64,000 nt of DNA from DASVEE01 sp036380735 (GCA_036380735.1 DASVEE010000011.1:1-64000); one strand, 5' to 3'; shown: positions 1 through 10,617, numbered from the stretch's first letter. Notes: a model not told the origin generated them from the letters alone. Made by a program: numbers and translations.

Positions 1-32
1 GGGCCCGCCCCACCACCATCTGACCGTGCGCA

Positions 33-665
33 TCAGTACCGGCGCCGGTCATCGGTGACGATGCGGTCCGCTTCGAAGCGGCCATCACCTTCCCACTCGC
101 CGTAGACGGTGACGCGCTCTCCGCGCCGCAGGTCGTCCAGACGATCGCGGCGGCCGTTGCCGGAGACTTCGACGGTGATGCGGCGTCCGCGCTCGTCGCG
201 GATCGTGAAGGCGCCCCTGCGCTCATTGACCGATTCGACGACGCCGCTCAGCGTGCGCTTGTCGTCGTTCCACTGGCCGTTGTTGCCGCGGCGGCGGTCG
301 TCCTCTTCGCGGAGCAGGTCGATCTCGTTGACACGGAGCACGCCGCGATCCCAGCGCCCTTCGACGCGGATGAAGTCCCCGCGCTCCAGATCGCGAACGC
401 GCGTGCGGCGGCGGTTGCGCGAGTCGACGTCGACGCCTTCCGGCGCGAAGAGCGTCGTGCGCTCGCCGGCGAGCTGGATGACAAAACCGTTACGTTGACG
501 ATCGATGTCGCGGATGCGCCCTTCGACGGTCACGCGGCGGCTGTCATTGCGGCCCCACGCCGTGATGGTTGTCCCCGAGGCAGGACGCGAGTCCGCGAGA
601 AGTGACGGGGCGAGTGTGGTGGTGAGGAGGAGGGTAGCGGCGGCTAACTTCAGTGTGCTCTTCAT
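33..665 (-). CDS. Secreted DUF5666-like protein with two OB-like repeats
   Basis: A 210-residue exported protein of unknown function. An N-terminal signal peptide (MKSTLKLAAATLLL, ending near LLA) is followed by two related domains of about 70 residues. Each opens with a V/L-x-G-x-V/I-x-x-I/V strand (VTVEGRIRDIDR and TLSGVVESVNER) and closes with a V/R-V-x-G-x-W/E strand (FIRVEGRWD and VTVYGEWE), the pattern of DUF5666-type small beta-barrels. Arginine and aspartate are very abundant. The start is placed at 665 because AAGGAGAT lies just upstream at 671-678; a longer in-frame reading would run through the repeat hairpin at 739-836 and is not credible. The gene lies downstream of the LytS/LytTR pair on the same strand but is separated from it by that hairpin. 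The domain assignment is by pattern only. Confidence 0.75.
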   Translation of the reverse strand: MKSTLKLAAATLLLTTTLAPSLLADSRPASGTTITAWGRNDSRRVTVEGRIRDIDRQRNGFVIQLAGERTTLFAPEGVDVDSRNRRRTRVRDLERGDFIRVEGRWDRGVLRVNEIDLLREEDDRRRGNNGQWNDDKRTLSGVVESVNERRGAFTIRDERGRRITVEVSGNGRRDRLDDLRRGERVTVYGEWEGDGRFEADRIVTDDRRRY

Positions 666-738
666 TTTCGATCTCCTTATCCGATTGCGGACGATGGTGT
701 ATTTCGCAATCGGGAGACCAGAAGGGGCCGGTGGGGAT

Positions 739-836
739 GGTTGTCGGTTTTCGGTTTTTGGTTTTCGGTGCTGCGCTGCGCGACGCGCACGCCGCATGGC
801 GCAGCACCAACAACCAAAAACCAAAAACCAACAACC
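739..836. repeat. 7-bp-unit inverted-repeat hairpin, copy a
   Basis: The left arm is built of GGTTGTC/GGTTTTC/GGTTTTTG units and the right arm of the complementary ACAACC/AAAACC units. They are separated by a GC-rich centre containing GTGCTGCGCTGCGCG and its partner CGCAGCAC, so the whole element can form one long hairpin. It abuts the stop codon of the LytTR gene (842-840). Five related elements occur in the window. Confidence 0.85.
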
Positions 837-839
837 GCC

Positions 840-1559
840 TCAAAGCCCCAGGCGCTGTTCCAGTTCTTCTCTGCGGGACCGGCTCAAACTCAACTCGGTG
901 CCGTTCTTCAGCCTCACGGCGTAGTCGCCGCCGGAGCCGCGGAGGATTACGTCAACCCGGTCGAGGCGGACGATCGCGGAGCGGTGGATGCGGAACCACT
1001 TCGACGGATCCAACTGCTCCTCGAGCGTCTGCATCCGTTCGCGTACGGCGTACGTCTGGCCGCCGACGTGCAGCTCGGCGTAGGGGCCGCTGGCGGTGAT
1101 GTATTCGATCGACTTCACCGGCACTACACGCACCTGGCCGCGCATCTCGACGGCGATGGACTCGAGGTACTCGCGCTGGCGTGGGGCAATTGCGCGGCGC
1201 GCGCGTGCGAGCGCCTGCTCGAAGCGTTCGTCGTCGAACGGTTTGACGAGATAGTCGAGCGCCGCCAGCTCGAAGGCCTTCACCGCGTGCTGGTCGTACG
1301 CCGTGACGAAGATCGTGCGCGGCGCGGCGCCGCCCAGAGCGGCGGTCAACGCGTTGGAGACGTCGATGCCGGTCATGCCGGGCATCTGCACGTCGAGGAA
1401 CACCAGGTCGGGCTGCAGCGCGCGGATCTGTTCGAGCGCGTCGAGGCCGTTCTCCGCCGTGCCGGCGAGCGTCACCCCTTCCTCTTTCGCCAGGAGGTCC
1501 TCGATGCGCTGCCGCGCGAGCAGCTCGTCGTCGGCGATGAAGACGCGGAGGTCAGACAT
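840..1559 (-). CDS. LytTR-family response regulator
   Basis: A 239-residue DNA-binding response regulator of the LytR/AlgR class. The receiver domain covers about residues 4-120 and has the acidic pair D10/D11, the phospho-acceptor D56 (FLDVQMPG), T86 and K106 (LVKPF). The LytTR DNA-binding domain covers about 140-236, with SIEYITASGPYAELHV and the conserved FRIHRSAIV segment. Its start overlaps the end of the sensor-kinase gene by 8 bp (ATGTCTGA), so the two are translationally coupled. A pair of 14-bp direct repeats in the divergent promoter region (2690-2723) is the natural candidate operator, which would make the Spy-like/MacAB operon its target. Function is confident at family level; the target is inferred. 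Confidence 0.95.
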   Translation of the reverse strand: MSDLRVFIADDELLARQRIEDLLAKEEGVTLAGTAENGLDALEQIRALQPDLVFLDVQMPGMTGIDVSNALTAALGGAAPRTIFVTAYDQHAVKAFELAALDYLVKPFDDERFEQALARARRAIAPRQREYLESIAVEMRGQVRVVPVKSIEYITASGPYAELHVGGQTYAVRERMQTLEEQLDPSKWFRIHRSAIVRLDRVDVILRGSGGDYAVRLKNGTELSLSRSRREELEQRLGL

Positions 1560-2652
1560 GCGTGTCCTTCGTGACGTGGAAGGGGAGACGCAGCTCCGCG
1601 GTCACGCCGCCGCCATCAGCGGATGCGATGACGACGGAGGCGGCGTCGCCGTAAAGCTCCGCCAGCCGCGCGCGCGTGTTCGTCAGGCCGACGCCGGAGA
1701 CGCTGCTGTCGCCGAGGCCGGGGCCTTCGTCGCGGACGTGGAGGAGGAGGTCGTCGCCGTCGCGGCGCGCGCCGAGCTCGATGTTCGCGTCGCCGGTGCG
1801 CCCGACGCCATGCTCCAGCGCGTTCTCCACGATCGGCTGCAGGATGAAGTTGGGCACCAGCGCTTCGAGCGTTTCGGGTGCGATCTTCTGCGTCACGCGC
1901 AGCCGTCCCTGGAAACGCACTTCCATGATGTCGAGGTACTTCTGCAGGAATGCCAGCTCCTCACGCAGCGCCACCTCCTCGGCACCGCGGCTGGAGAGCG
2001 TGTGCCGCAGCAGGTCGGAGAGGCGCGCGATCATGCGCCGCACACCGGAGGGGTCGCGCTCCACGAGCGCGGAGATCGCGTGCAGTGTGTTGAAGAGGAA
2101 GTGCGGGTTGATCTGCATGCGCAGCGCGTCGAGGCGCGCGTGCGCGAGCTGCGCCTCGAGCTGCGCCGCGCGCGCCTGCAGCGTCATCGACTCGCGCTGG
2201 CGATCCTGATCGCGCAAAAAGTACTCGCGCGCGTAGCCGACGGCGAGCACCGCGCCATAGATGAGGAAGGGAGCGATGCCGCGGAAGGGGGAGAGCCGCC
2301 CCATGCCGCGGCGGCGTGGTCTGGGGAAGAGCTCCGCGCGCAGCATGTCGAGGAGCATGTCGACCGTCATGGCGATGAGGATGCCGGCCGCGACGAGCAG
2401 CGCCGCACGCAGGATCCAGTGGTAGCGGTCATTGAGAGTCTTGCTGCTGAGCCAGAAGATGAGCGGCGTCAGCACTGCCCACAGCCACGCTTCGAGATAA
2501 GGAAAGAGGAGGGGCCCGGCGCCCGTGGGAATGACGCGCAGCCCTTCGCCGCGCGGATCGTAGAGACGCTGCACGAGCGAAAGCGAGGCGAGCAATGTCC
2601 AGAAGAGAAAGATGAGGACGAGCTCGCGCGTGCTGAGGTTGAAGCGTTTCAT
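1552..2652 (-). CDS. LytS-type sensor histidine kinase
   Basis: A 366-residue membrane sensor kinase of the His_kinase (PF06580) class, partner of the LytTR regulator. Four hydrophobic segments occupy about residues 10-30, 48-70, 80-100 and 125-145. A short coiled coil (about 150-178) leads to the phospho-acceptor motif INPHFLFNTLHAI with H184. The C-terminal ATPase domain has the N-box PIVENALEHG and the G-box DEGPGLG. There is no periplasmic sensor domain, as in LytS-like kinases that watch membrane state or a partner transporter. It is the first gene of a two-gene operon, divergent from the Spy-like/MacAB genes at 2781-6573, an arrangement typical of kinase-exporter modules responding to envelope stress or antimicrobials. 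That role is inference. Confidence 0.94.
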   Translation of the reverse strand: MKRFNLSTRELVLIFLFWTLLASLSLVQRLYDPRGEGLRVIPTGAGPLLFPYLEAWLWAVLTPLIFWLSSKTLNDRYHWILRAALLVAAGILIAMTVDMLLDMLRAELFPRPRRRGMGRLSPFRGIAPFLIYGAVLAVGYAREYFLRDQDRQRESMTLQARAAQLEAQLAHARLDALRMQINPHFLFNTLHAISALVERDPSGVRRMIARLSDLLRHTLSSRGAEEVALREELAFLQKYLDIMEVRFQGRLRVTQKIAPETLEALVPNFILQPIVENALEHGVGRTGDANIELGARRDGDDLLLHVRDEGPGLGDSSVSGVGLTNTRARLAELYGDAASVVIASADGGGVTAELRLPFHVTKDTHV

Positions 2653-2689
2653 CCAAGTGGCAGATTACAGGCTCTTTGCGCCGTCGAAA

Positions 2690-2723
2690 TGCAATTCATG
2701 ACAGCCCGGTGCAACTCATGTCA
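2690..2723. promoter_or_regulatory. Candidate LytTR operator (direct repeat)
   Basis: TGCAATTCATGACA (2690-2703) and TGCAACTCATGTCA (2710-2723) are 14-bp direct repeats with 12 of 14 positions identical, spaced 20 bp start to start (about two helical turns). LytTR proteins typically bind paired direct repeats with this geometry. The pair lies between the divergent lytS-lytTR and spy-macAB genes. Confidence 0.6.
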
Positions 2724-2780
2724 TGGGCGAAAGAACCGTCGCCGCGGGGTTGTCTTATCCGGCGAAAGGAAGCAAACACC

Positions 2781-3245
2781 ATGAAAACAACCATCACCGT
2801 AGTCGCAGTTCTGGCGTTGAGCACGTCGCTCGCAATCGCCGCGCCCGGCGAAGGAAAGCGTGGCAAGCACGGCCGTCACGGCAAGGGTGCCCAGGGCCAG
2901 CGTTTCCTTCAGAAGCTGAACCTGACCGATGCGCAGCAGGCGCAGATCAAGCAGCTCCGCGAGAGCTTCCGCGAGCAGAACAAGGCCGCTTTCGCCGCCA
3001 TGAAGCAGACGCGCACCGACATGAAGGCCGCGCGTGAGGCGAACGACAGCGGCCGCCTCGAGCAGCTCCGCGGCGTCGCCCAGTCGCAGCGTGAGCAGTT
3101 CAAGGCCAAGCACGAAGCGCTCAATGCGCAGATCCTCACCGTGCTGACGCCGGAGCAGCGCGCGCAGTACGAAGCGCTGAAGGCGGAGCGTAAGGCCCGC
3201 CGCGGCAACGGCGCCGAAGGCCGCGGCAACCGCGGACAGCAGTAA
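2781..3245 (+). CDS. Spy/CpxP-like periplasmic LTXXQ protein
   Basis: A 154-residue exported protein. A signal peptide (MKTTITVVAVLALSTSLAIA, cleaved near AAP) is followed by a basic Gly/Lys/His stretch and a helical region with two LTxxQ-type motifs: LNLTDAQQAQIKQL (about residues 50-63) and LTPEQRAQYEAL near 128-139. The second is the classic Spy/CpxP signature, found in periplasmic chaperones and envelope-stress sensors. The C-terminus is Arg/Gly/Asn rich. The start at 2781 is supported by AAAGGA just upstream and by the clean signal peptide. It is the first gene of a transcription unit with the MacA-like adaptor, but a terminator-like hairpin and a 7-bp-unit hairpin lie between them. A role in envelope stress alongside the exporter is inferred. 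Confidence 0.85.
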   Translation: MKTTITVVAVLALSTSLAIAAPGEGKRGKHGRHGKGAQGQRFLQKLNLTDAQQAQIKQLRESFREQNKAAFAAMKQTRTDMKAAREANDSGRLEQLRGVAQSQREQFKAKHEALNAQILTVLTPEQRAQYEALKAERKARRGNGAEGRGNRGQQ

Positions 3246-3252
3246 CGGCAGT

Positions 3253-3282
3253 GCGGCAGGCACTGTGTGCCTGCCGCGTTTT
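3253..3282 (+). terminator. Rho-independent terminator after the Spy-like gene
   Basis: A perfect 10-bp stem (GCGGCAGGCA / TGCCTGCCGC) with a 5-nt loop is followed by GTTTT. It would partly uncouple the Spy-like gene from the exporter operon. Confidence 0.75.
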
Positions 3283-3349
3283 CCGTTGTCCGATTTCCGT
3301 TGTCCGTGCTGCGCTGCACGCCGAACGGAAAACGGACAACGGACAACGT
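3278..3349. repeat. 7-bp-unit inverted-repeat hairpin, copy b
   Basis: Arms of GTTTTCC/GTTGTCC/GATTTCC units face GGAAAAC/GGACAAC units around a GTGCTGCGCTGC centre shared with copies a and c. It lies between the Spy-like gene and the MacA-like adaptor, 22 bp before the adaptor start. Confidence 0.85.
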
Positions 3350-3371
3350 CATCACCCGCGAAGGAGGAATC

Positions 3372-4639
3372 ATGAAATCCAAACGTACCCTTACGATCGT
3401 CGTGCTCTTCGCCCTCGCGGCGGCAGGCTTCTTCGCCTGGCAGCGCAGCGCGTCGGCGGAAGCGCCGAAGTATCGCTACGCGGAAGTCGAGCGCCGCGAT
3501 CTCAAGCGCACCGTCTCCGCCACCGGCACGCTCAATGCCGTGACCACCGTCAGCGTCGGCACGCAGGTCTCCGGTCAGGTGGCCGAGCTGTTCGTCGACT
3601 TCAATGACCGCGTCGAAAAAGGTCAGCTCCTCGCGCGCATCGATCCGAAGCTCGCCCTGCAGGCCGTCACCGATGCCGAAGCCACCGTCGAGCGCAACCG
3701 CGCGTCGCTCGTCGCTTCGCAGCGCGAGCACGCCCGCAATCGCGAGCTCATGACCGCGGGCCTCGTCGCCCGCAGCTCGTTCGACACCACCGAGTCGCAG
3801 CTCCTCATCGCCCAGGCGAACGTCAAGTCGGCGCAGGTGAGCCTCGACCGCGCGCGCCAGAACCTGTCGTACACCGAAGTGCTGTCTCCCATTGACGGCG
3901 TCATCGTCGAGCGCAACGTCGACCTCGGGCAGACCGTCGCCGCCAGCCTCTCCGCGCCGCAGCTCTTCCTGATCGCCGAAGACCTCTCGCGCATGCAGAT
4001 CCTGGTGAAGGTCGATGAGAGCGACATCTCGCTGATCCAGCAGGGGCAGAGCGTCACGTTCACCGTCCCGTCGCTGCCGCGCGAGAACTTCCGCGGCACC
4101 GTCAAGCAGGTGCGCCTGCAGTCGGCCGTCACCGAGAACGTCGTCAACTACACCGTCGTCATCGAAGTCGACAACCGCGAGAAGAAGCTGCTGCCCGGCA
4201 TGACCGCCAGCGTCGACTTCCTCGTGGCCAGTGCCGATGACGCGCTTGCCGTGCCGAACGCCGCGCTCCGTTTCGCGCCGCAGCGTGAGGCGCTGGCCTC
4301 CGGCGCCAATCGCACCGGCGCCAGCCGCACCAGCACGAGCGGGGCGGGCAACGCGACCGCCGGAGCGGGAGCCGCATCGGGCGCGCGCCGCAACCGCACG
4401 CGCAGCGCCGACGCCGGCCGCCTCTTCATCGAAAGCGCCGGCGGCAAGCTGCAGCCCGTGCGCGTCAAGGTCGGCATCAGCGACGGTACCTACACCCAGG
4501 TCACCGGCGACGGCGTCACCCAGGGACTGAGGATCGTCGCCGGCACCAACGAGCCGGGCGCCACACAGCCGGCCGCCGGCAGCAGTCCGTTCGGCGCGCA
4601 GCAGCAGCGCCAGCAGGGCCCGCGCCCGGGAGGCTTCTG

Positions 4640-4640
<1 letters not shown>
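3372..4640 (+). CDS. MacA-like periplasmic adaptor (HlyD/RND-type)
   Basis: A 422-residue membrane-fusion protein of a tripartite ABC exporter. An N-terminal membrane anchor (about residues 5-22) is followed by a barrel-sandwich/lipoyl region (VSVGTQVSGQVAELFVDFND and later SPIDGVIVERNVDLGQTV), a helical hairpin (about 100-170), and a beta-barrel domain (MQILVKVDESDISLIQQGQ). A low-complexity Gly/Ala/Ser/Thr/Arg insert at about 325-365 precedes the membrane-proximal domain, and the tail is Gln/Pro/Gly rich. The start is fixed by AAGGAGGAAT at 3361-3370. The stop overlaps the next start in TGATG, so the adaptor, ATPase and permease are coupled. No TolC gene is in the window. Substrate is unknown. 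Confidence 0.93.
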
Positions 4641-6573
<1,933 letters not shown>

Positions 6574-6580
6574 CCGGGGG

Positions 6581-6764
6581 ACGATAGGACGAATGGGACA
6601 AATAGGACGAATAGGACCTATAGGACTTTCGTGAACACCCCTTGCCCGACGAGTTCCACGACCATCGATCCAACCACTAGCCCCGGGGCTTCGCCCGGGG
6701 TTTTTTGTTTGCCGGCGCGCGTACGCCACTGAATTCTGCCGTCGTCCTATTCGTCCTATCGTCC
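6581..6764. repeat. 9-bp-unit inverted repeat, site A
   Basis: The left arm (6581-6627) has five or six units of the form ACGATAGGAC/GAATAGGAC/CTATAGGAC. The right arm (6743-6764) has GTCGTCCTATTCGTCCTATCG in the opposite orientation. The intervening 115 bp hold the plus-strand terminator. The arms can pair in either transcript. Confidence 0.85.
6681..6706 (+). terminator. Rho-independent terminator of the MacAB operon
   Basis: CCCCGGG-GCTTCG-CCCGGGG stem-loop followed directly by six T residues. Confidence 0.9.
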
Positions 6765-6772
6765 ACCCCGAA

Positions 6773-6801
6773 AAAACGCGCGGCTTTCGCCGCGCGTTTT
6801 C
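6773..6801 (-). terminator. Terminator of the subtilase gene (bidirectional)
   Basis: AAAACGCGCGGC-TTTC-GCCGCGCGTTTT is a symmetric stem flanked by A and T runs, lying just past the stop of the minus-strand gene at 6808. It can serve both directions. Confidence 0.85.
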
Positions 6802-6807
6802 GTTGCC

Positions 6808-8865
6808 CTATTGCAGCTGGCAGATCATGCCGGGGCGGCACGGTTCCGGGTCGGGCGGTGGTTCTTCGATGCCGCCGCCACCGCCGCCGCCGGCGGGTGG
6901 GGCGGGCTGGCCGCAGTGGGGATCGGAGTAGAAGCGCTGGAGGTATTCACCCGATGTCGCGAAGGCGCGGATGAGGTTGTGGTACGCGCCCGGGTCGCCG
7001 GCGAACACCTGGCTGTTGAGGGTGTTCAACCAGAAGTCGTAGCCGGCGGTGGTGTTGAAGTCGGGGGGATCGTCCGGGTTGCGGCGGAGGAAGCCGATGA
7101 AGTTGAAGAGGACGTAGTACGGGTTCCAGAGGTTGCGCACCGTGTCGGGGTTGGTGAAGCGGTCGCGGCTCGCGAAGGCCGGCGCTTTGACGAGGTCGTA
7201 CAGCACCGTCGCGCGTCCTTCGCCGGCGTCGAGCCGGTTGATGGCCGCCTGCCCCGAGGCGTCGAACGGCACCTGCGCGTTGCTGTAGAGCGTGGTGATG
7301 AACGTCGTGTTGTTCATCCCGAGCGGGTAGAGGTTCTGGAACTCGGCGCTCGCGACCCAGGTCGCGACGAAGGCGCGCTGGTTCGACTCGAGGATCGCGG
7401 CCCAGTTGCCGACGCCGACGACGACGTTGCGGCCGATCTTGCGCGCGTCGGTCCAGAGGCGCTCCATGCGCGGGTTCTGCCGCGTCGAGAAGCCGTGCTC
7501 CGGCTTCGGGAAGCTGCTGAACGTCATGCGGTGGAGGCGATAGGCGAAGAACGCGGTGTCGCTCAGCTCGATCGATTCGAAGAACGCCTTGGCCGTGTTG
7601 ACGCGGCCGAAGCAGCCGGTGCGGTCGACGCCGCAGTTGGCGTCGGCGTTGACCTGGCCGACCCAGTGGTTCCATCCGGCGTCATCCGGCTGGCGCCCGA
7701 GGAAGTCGAAGTACTGCTGCTTGACGTAGCGGCGGGTGTCGAGGATCGGGTTCTCCGCGTGCGGCGGCAGGAACTCGCAGCCGGTGTAGACGACGCCCGT
7801 GCCCTGCGGCGTGAAGGAGCGGGCGCTCAGCACCGCGAGCTCGACGGAGCCCGGCGTCGGTTGCTGCGCGGCCGGGAGGTTGCTCGCGTTCTCGAGGTAG
7901 AGCGCGACCGCGCCGGCGACGAGCGGCGTTGCGGCGGAGTTGCCGCGGAGGAAGCCGCCCTGGCCGTACGTCAGGTTGAACGAGAGGCCGCGCTGGTTCC
8001 ACGGCGTCGTCGGCTGGCCGTTCGGGAAGACGCCGTCGCGTCCGGCCGGCGCGTGGATCTCGACCGGCGAGCCGCTCCAGAAGTACTGCTGGTCGTTCGA
8101 GAACGTGCCGTCGTCGACCGCGTCGGTGCCTCCGACCGTGATGACGCCGTTCTGCGAGCTGCGGATGCCCATGCGCGCCGGGGTGAAGAAGTCGGTGTTC
8201 ACGAGGTCGTTGTTGGTTCCGGTGACGACCACCGCCCCCGCATTGACCAGCGCCTGCACGGCGTTCTCGATCTGCCCCCGCTGGGTGTCGGAGATGAACG
8301 CGAAGCCGAACGGCGGCGCCTGGCCGAAGCTGTTGCGGCAGTAGAAGCCGAAGCCGAGGCTGACGACCGCGGGCCGGCGCACGACGCCGTCGAGCTGTCC
8401 GGTGATGTGCTGCCGCACCGTCTCCAAGCCGTTGAGCACCGTCTGCACCGAGCCGTTGCCGAACGCGTCGAGCACGCGCACGGAGTACATCGTGGCGTTC
8501 TTCGCGACGCCGTACGTCTTGCTGCCGATCTGGCTCGCCGCGACGGTGCCGTGGTCGTCGATGCTCTGGGCGAAGTCAGGATCGGTGGGGCCGCGCTGGA
8601 AATCGAAGAGCGGGATGGCGCGTCCGCCGAAGTCGTTGTGCTTCACGTTCACACCGGTGTCGACGACATAGACGCTGACGCCGATGCCGGTGCGCTCGTA
8701 GAAGTACTGCCGGTCGAGATTGTTGCCGCGCTGGTCGATGCGGTCGATCCCGATGATGGTGTTGTTCGCCGCCTGGCTCGGTACGCTGTGCGAGGCGGCT
8801 TGTACGCCAGAGGTGAGGAAAGTAAAGGCCACTACGGCTGCTGCTGTGAATCTGCGTGTTCTCAT
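6808..8865 (-). CDS. Secreted S8 subtilase with DUF4214-like C-terminal domain
   Basis: A 685-residue exported serine endopeptidase. A signal peptide (MRTRRFTAAAVVAFTFLTSG) is followed by an S8 catalytic domain of proteinase K type with D69 (VVDTGVN), H105 (DDHGT) and S310 (GNSAATP, replacing the usual GTSMA). No long inhibitory propeptide is visible. Residues from about 395 carry a region like DUF4214 (VKQQYFDFLGRQPDDAGW, then repeated FFES/LYPLG-type segments), a domain often attached to secreted proteins of this phylum. The C-terminus is a Pro/Gly-rich linker with seven consecutive glycines and a CRPGMICQLQ tail. The start is fixed by AAGGAGAC at 8873-8880. The gene stands alone with its own terminator. 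Likely an extracellular scavenging or processing protease. Confidence 0.92.
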   Translation of the reverse strand: MRTRRFTAAAVVAFTFLTSGVQAASHSVPSQAANNTIIGIDRIDQRGNNLDRQYFYERTGIGVSVYVVDTGVNVKHNDFGGRAIPLFDFQRGPTDPDFAQSIDDHGTVAASQIGSKTYGVAKNATMYSVRVLDAFGNGSVQTVLNGLETVRQHITGQLDGVVRRPAVVSLGFGFYCRNSFGQAPPFGFAFISDTQRGQIENAVQALVNAGAVVVTGTNNDLVNTDFFTPARMGIRSSQNGVITVGGTDAVDDGTFSNDQQYFWSGSPVEIHAPAGRDGVFPNGQPTTPWNQRGLSFNLTYGQGGFLRGNSAATPLVAGAVALYLENASNLPAAQQPTPGSVELAVLSARSFTPQGTGVVYTGCEFLPPHAENPILDTRRYVKQQYFDFLGRQPDDAGWNHWVGQVNADANCGVDRTGCFGRVNTAKAFFESIELSDTAFFAYRLHRMTFSSFPKPEHGFSTRQNPRMERLWTDARKIGRNVVVGVGNWAAILESNQRAFVATWVASAEFQNLYPLGMNNTTFITTLYSNAQVPFDASGQAAINRLDAGEGRATVLYDLVKAPAFASRDRFTNPDTVRNLWNPYYVLFNFIGFLRRNPDDPPDFNTTAGYDFWLNTLNSQVFAGDPGAYHNLIRAFATSGEYLQRFYSDPHCGQPAPPAGGGGGGGIEEPPPDPEPCRPGMICQLQ

Positions 8866-8999
8866 GCAGAGCGTCTCCTTTACGCTGAATTTGTCAGCAG
8901 GAGCGCTTCTGCACATCTATCGAAAGTTACGTTTTCCGTTTGTTGATCGAATGAGGGTGAAGAGCACGAAGAGGACAGAAGTGAAAGGAATGCGACGCG

Positions 9000-10268
9000 T
9001 CACGGAGCGAAGCATCGCTGCCACACGCCGTTGCTGCACGCATTGAAGATGACCATGTTGCCGCCATGCAGGACATAGAAGTCATCGCAGCGGACGAGAG
9101 GCGCGCCCTGCCAGTCGTTGGGTGCCACCGACTCGAGAATCCAGCGGCTCCCCTGATCGATTTCGGCGCTGTACCAGAGGCGGTAGTAGTGCGTGCCGCC
9201 AATGTCGTTGATGGTGTAGAGCAGGTGTCCCTGTGGATTGCGGCCGCGGGCTGTCCAGGTCGTGTAGTTGGCCATTTCGGGACCGCCGTTGCGCGTGAAC
9301 GTGCATTGGTAGGTGAGCGTCGTACCGCCGTTGTCGCCCGCGGTGATGGGGCGTGACTGGCGCCTGAACGCTCCCTTGTCGATCTTGTTGTCGAGTGATC
9401 CCGCGCAATCGGTGCAGCCGCCGAAGGGGCAGCGCCAGCCGCAGAAGTCGCGTTTCGGGGCCCAGTACTCCTGCGCGCCGTCGCGCTGCGTGTAGACCGT
9501 CGTGCCGGAGATGGTGAGGTGCGGCGTGCCGCCGCGCCACCGTTCCGGTCCACCGAGGCGGCCGAAGTCGGGACCGCCGACGTTGTGCAGGATCGGAGGG
9601 AGCGACCAGGTCGAGCTGATCGCGAAGCTGCTGTTGAAGCAGTGCCGCTGCGGAAAGATGTTCAGATCGGAACTGCAGGCGGACGACAGGGGCGCTTCGC
9701 CTTGCCACGAGCCATGCCCGTTCTGGTCGGCAGCGACGATGGGACGGTCGCTCCCCAGGCCGCGTGCCATGTTCGACAGCCAGTCACCGCTGATGATGGT
9801 CTGGTCGGCATGACGCCAGTAGTGGCCGTTCTCGAGCGTCCACGTGCGAAGGTTCGTGCTGCTGAGGAGGTAGCGCACATGTTCGCTGTCGCCGAGATGC
9901 CCGCCGCCGAACGGCTGGCAGTCGCGAGGATAGTTGTAAAAGTAGGTGACGTAGACCTTCTTCACGTAGCCGTCGACACGCCAGACGTCGACGTTCGGCG
10001 CGGAGGGCCGGATCTGCACGTATGTGTACATCGTCCCGCAGCTCTCGTTTTCATCGAGGTAGTAGCGGGGGTTGAGCTTGTTCGCGAGCTCGCTCTCCAT
10101 GGCGTCGTCGAGGCAGTCGTTGTCCTGATCGCCCTGACAGGTGCCGGTGAACGACGTGTGCGGCGCGCCCGGCCCGAAGTTCTTGGCCAGCTCGCTGGAG
10201 AGCGTGAACGTCAGTCGCTGCGCGTGGGCGGAAACGGCGAAGAGAAAGACGAAGAGTGCCATTCGCAT
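9000..10268 (-). CDS. Secreted protein, possibly DUF946/Vps62-like
   Basis: A 422-residue exported protein I do not firmly recognise. A signal peptide (MRMALFVFLFAVSAHAQ) precedes a region with CQGDQDNDCLDDAME (a thrombospondin type 3-like acidic motif), then YVQIRP, VYVTYFYNYPRDCQ, HLGDSEHVRY and ADQNGHGSW. The His/Asp/Trp-rich layout recalls DUF946/Vps62-type proteins. Several paired cysteines (FCGWRCPFGGCTDCAG) suggest disulfides. The C-terminal part (from about 310) has YQCTFTRNGG and ends WQRCFAP, perhaps a separate beta domain. No Shine-Dalgarno sequence is clear at 10268, so the start rests on the signal peptide. It lies upstream of the subtilase on the same strand, 134 bp away. Family call is tentative. 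Confidence 0.6.
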   Translation of the reverse strand: MRMALFVFLFAVSAHAQRLTFTLSSELAKNFGPGAPHTSFTGTCQGDQDNDCLDDAMESELANKLNPRYYLDENESCGTMYTYVQIRPSAPNVDVWRVDGYVKKVYVTYFYNYPRDCQPFGGGHLGDSEHVRYLLSSTNLRTWTLENGHYWRHADQTIISGDWLSNMARGLGSDRPIVAADQNGHGSWQGEAPLSSACSSDLNIFPQRHCFNSSFAISSTWSLPPILHNVGGPDFGRLGGPERWRGGTPHLTISGTTVYTQRDGAQEYWAPKRDFCGWRCPFGGCTDCAGSLDNKIDKGAFRRQSRPITAGDNGGTTLTYQCTFTRNGGPEMANYTTWTARGRNPQGHLLYTINDIGGTHYYRLWYSAEIDQGSRWILESVAPNDWQGAPLVRCDDFYVLHGGNMVIFNACSNGVWQRCFAP

Positions 10269-10289
10269 GACAGCAACATAGGTCCGGGG

Positions 10290-10372
10290 GAACGATGGGA
10301 CCAATGGGACGAATGGGACGAATGGGACAGATAGGACAACTGCAGAGGCCTTTGACGTATCTGTCCCATAGG
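10290..10372. repeat. 9-bp-unit inverted repeat, site B
   Basis: The left arm AACGATGGGACCAATGGGAC and further GAATGGGAC units end about 10338; a short right arm, CTGTCCCATAGG, lies near 10361-10372. It sits upstream of the secreted protein gene, just outside its start. Confidence 0.7.
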
Positions 10373-10385
10373 TGCGTACGCGCTG

Positions 10386-10565
10386 CTAAGAGACCCTCTT
10401 CTCGATTTTCACCGGCGGGCGCGACGGACGCGTGACGATGCGTGTTTGCATTTGCTCTTCGAGCTCGCGCAGATGTTCGGCGTAGCCTTCGGGCCCGCCG
10501 TGTTTCTCGATTAGACGCTCGCGGGTCGCGTGAACCTCTTCGACGATCGGATCTTCGTAGGTCAT
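10386..10565 (-). CDS. Small conserved-looking soluble protein (59 aa)
   Basis: A 59-residue reading frame starting MTYEDPIVEEVHATRERL and continuing with a GGPEGYAEHLRELEEQ segment, then a basic Pro-rich tail ending KIEKRVS. The composition (amphipathic helix, acidic start, Arg/Pro tail) matches the small uncharacterised proteins beginning M-x-x-DPIVEEVR that occur widely in bacteria, sometimes in pairs with a second small gene. The start ATG at 10565 overlaps GAGTGACATG. It follows the 85-residue gene on the same strand, with a 9-bp-unit repeat arm between them. No function is assigned. I recognise the opening motif from memory only. Confidence 0.7.
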   Translation of the reverse strand: MTYEDPIVEEVHATRERLIEKHGGPEGYAEHLRELEEQMQTRIVTRPSRPPVKIEKRVS

Positions 10566-10617
10566 GTCACTCTTCCATCAGTTCCTGCGGCGTACAGACG
10601 AATGGTGGCTCGTACGC

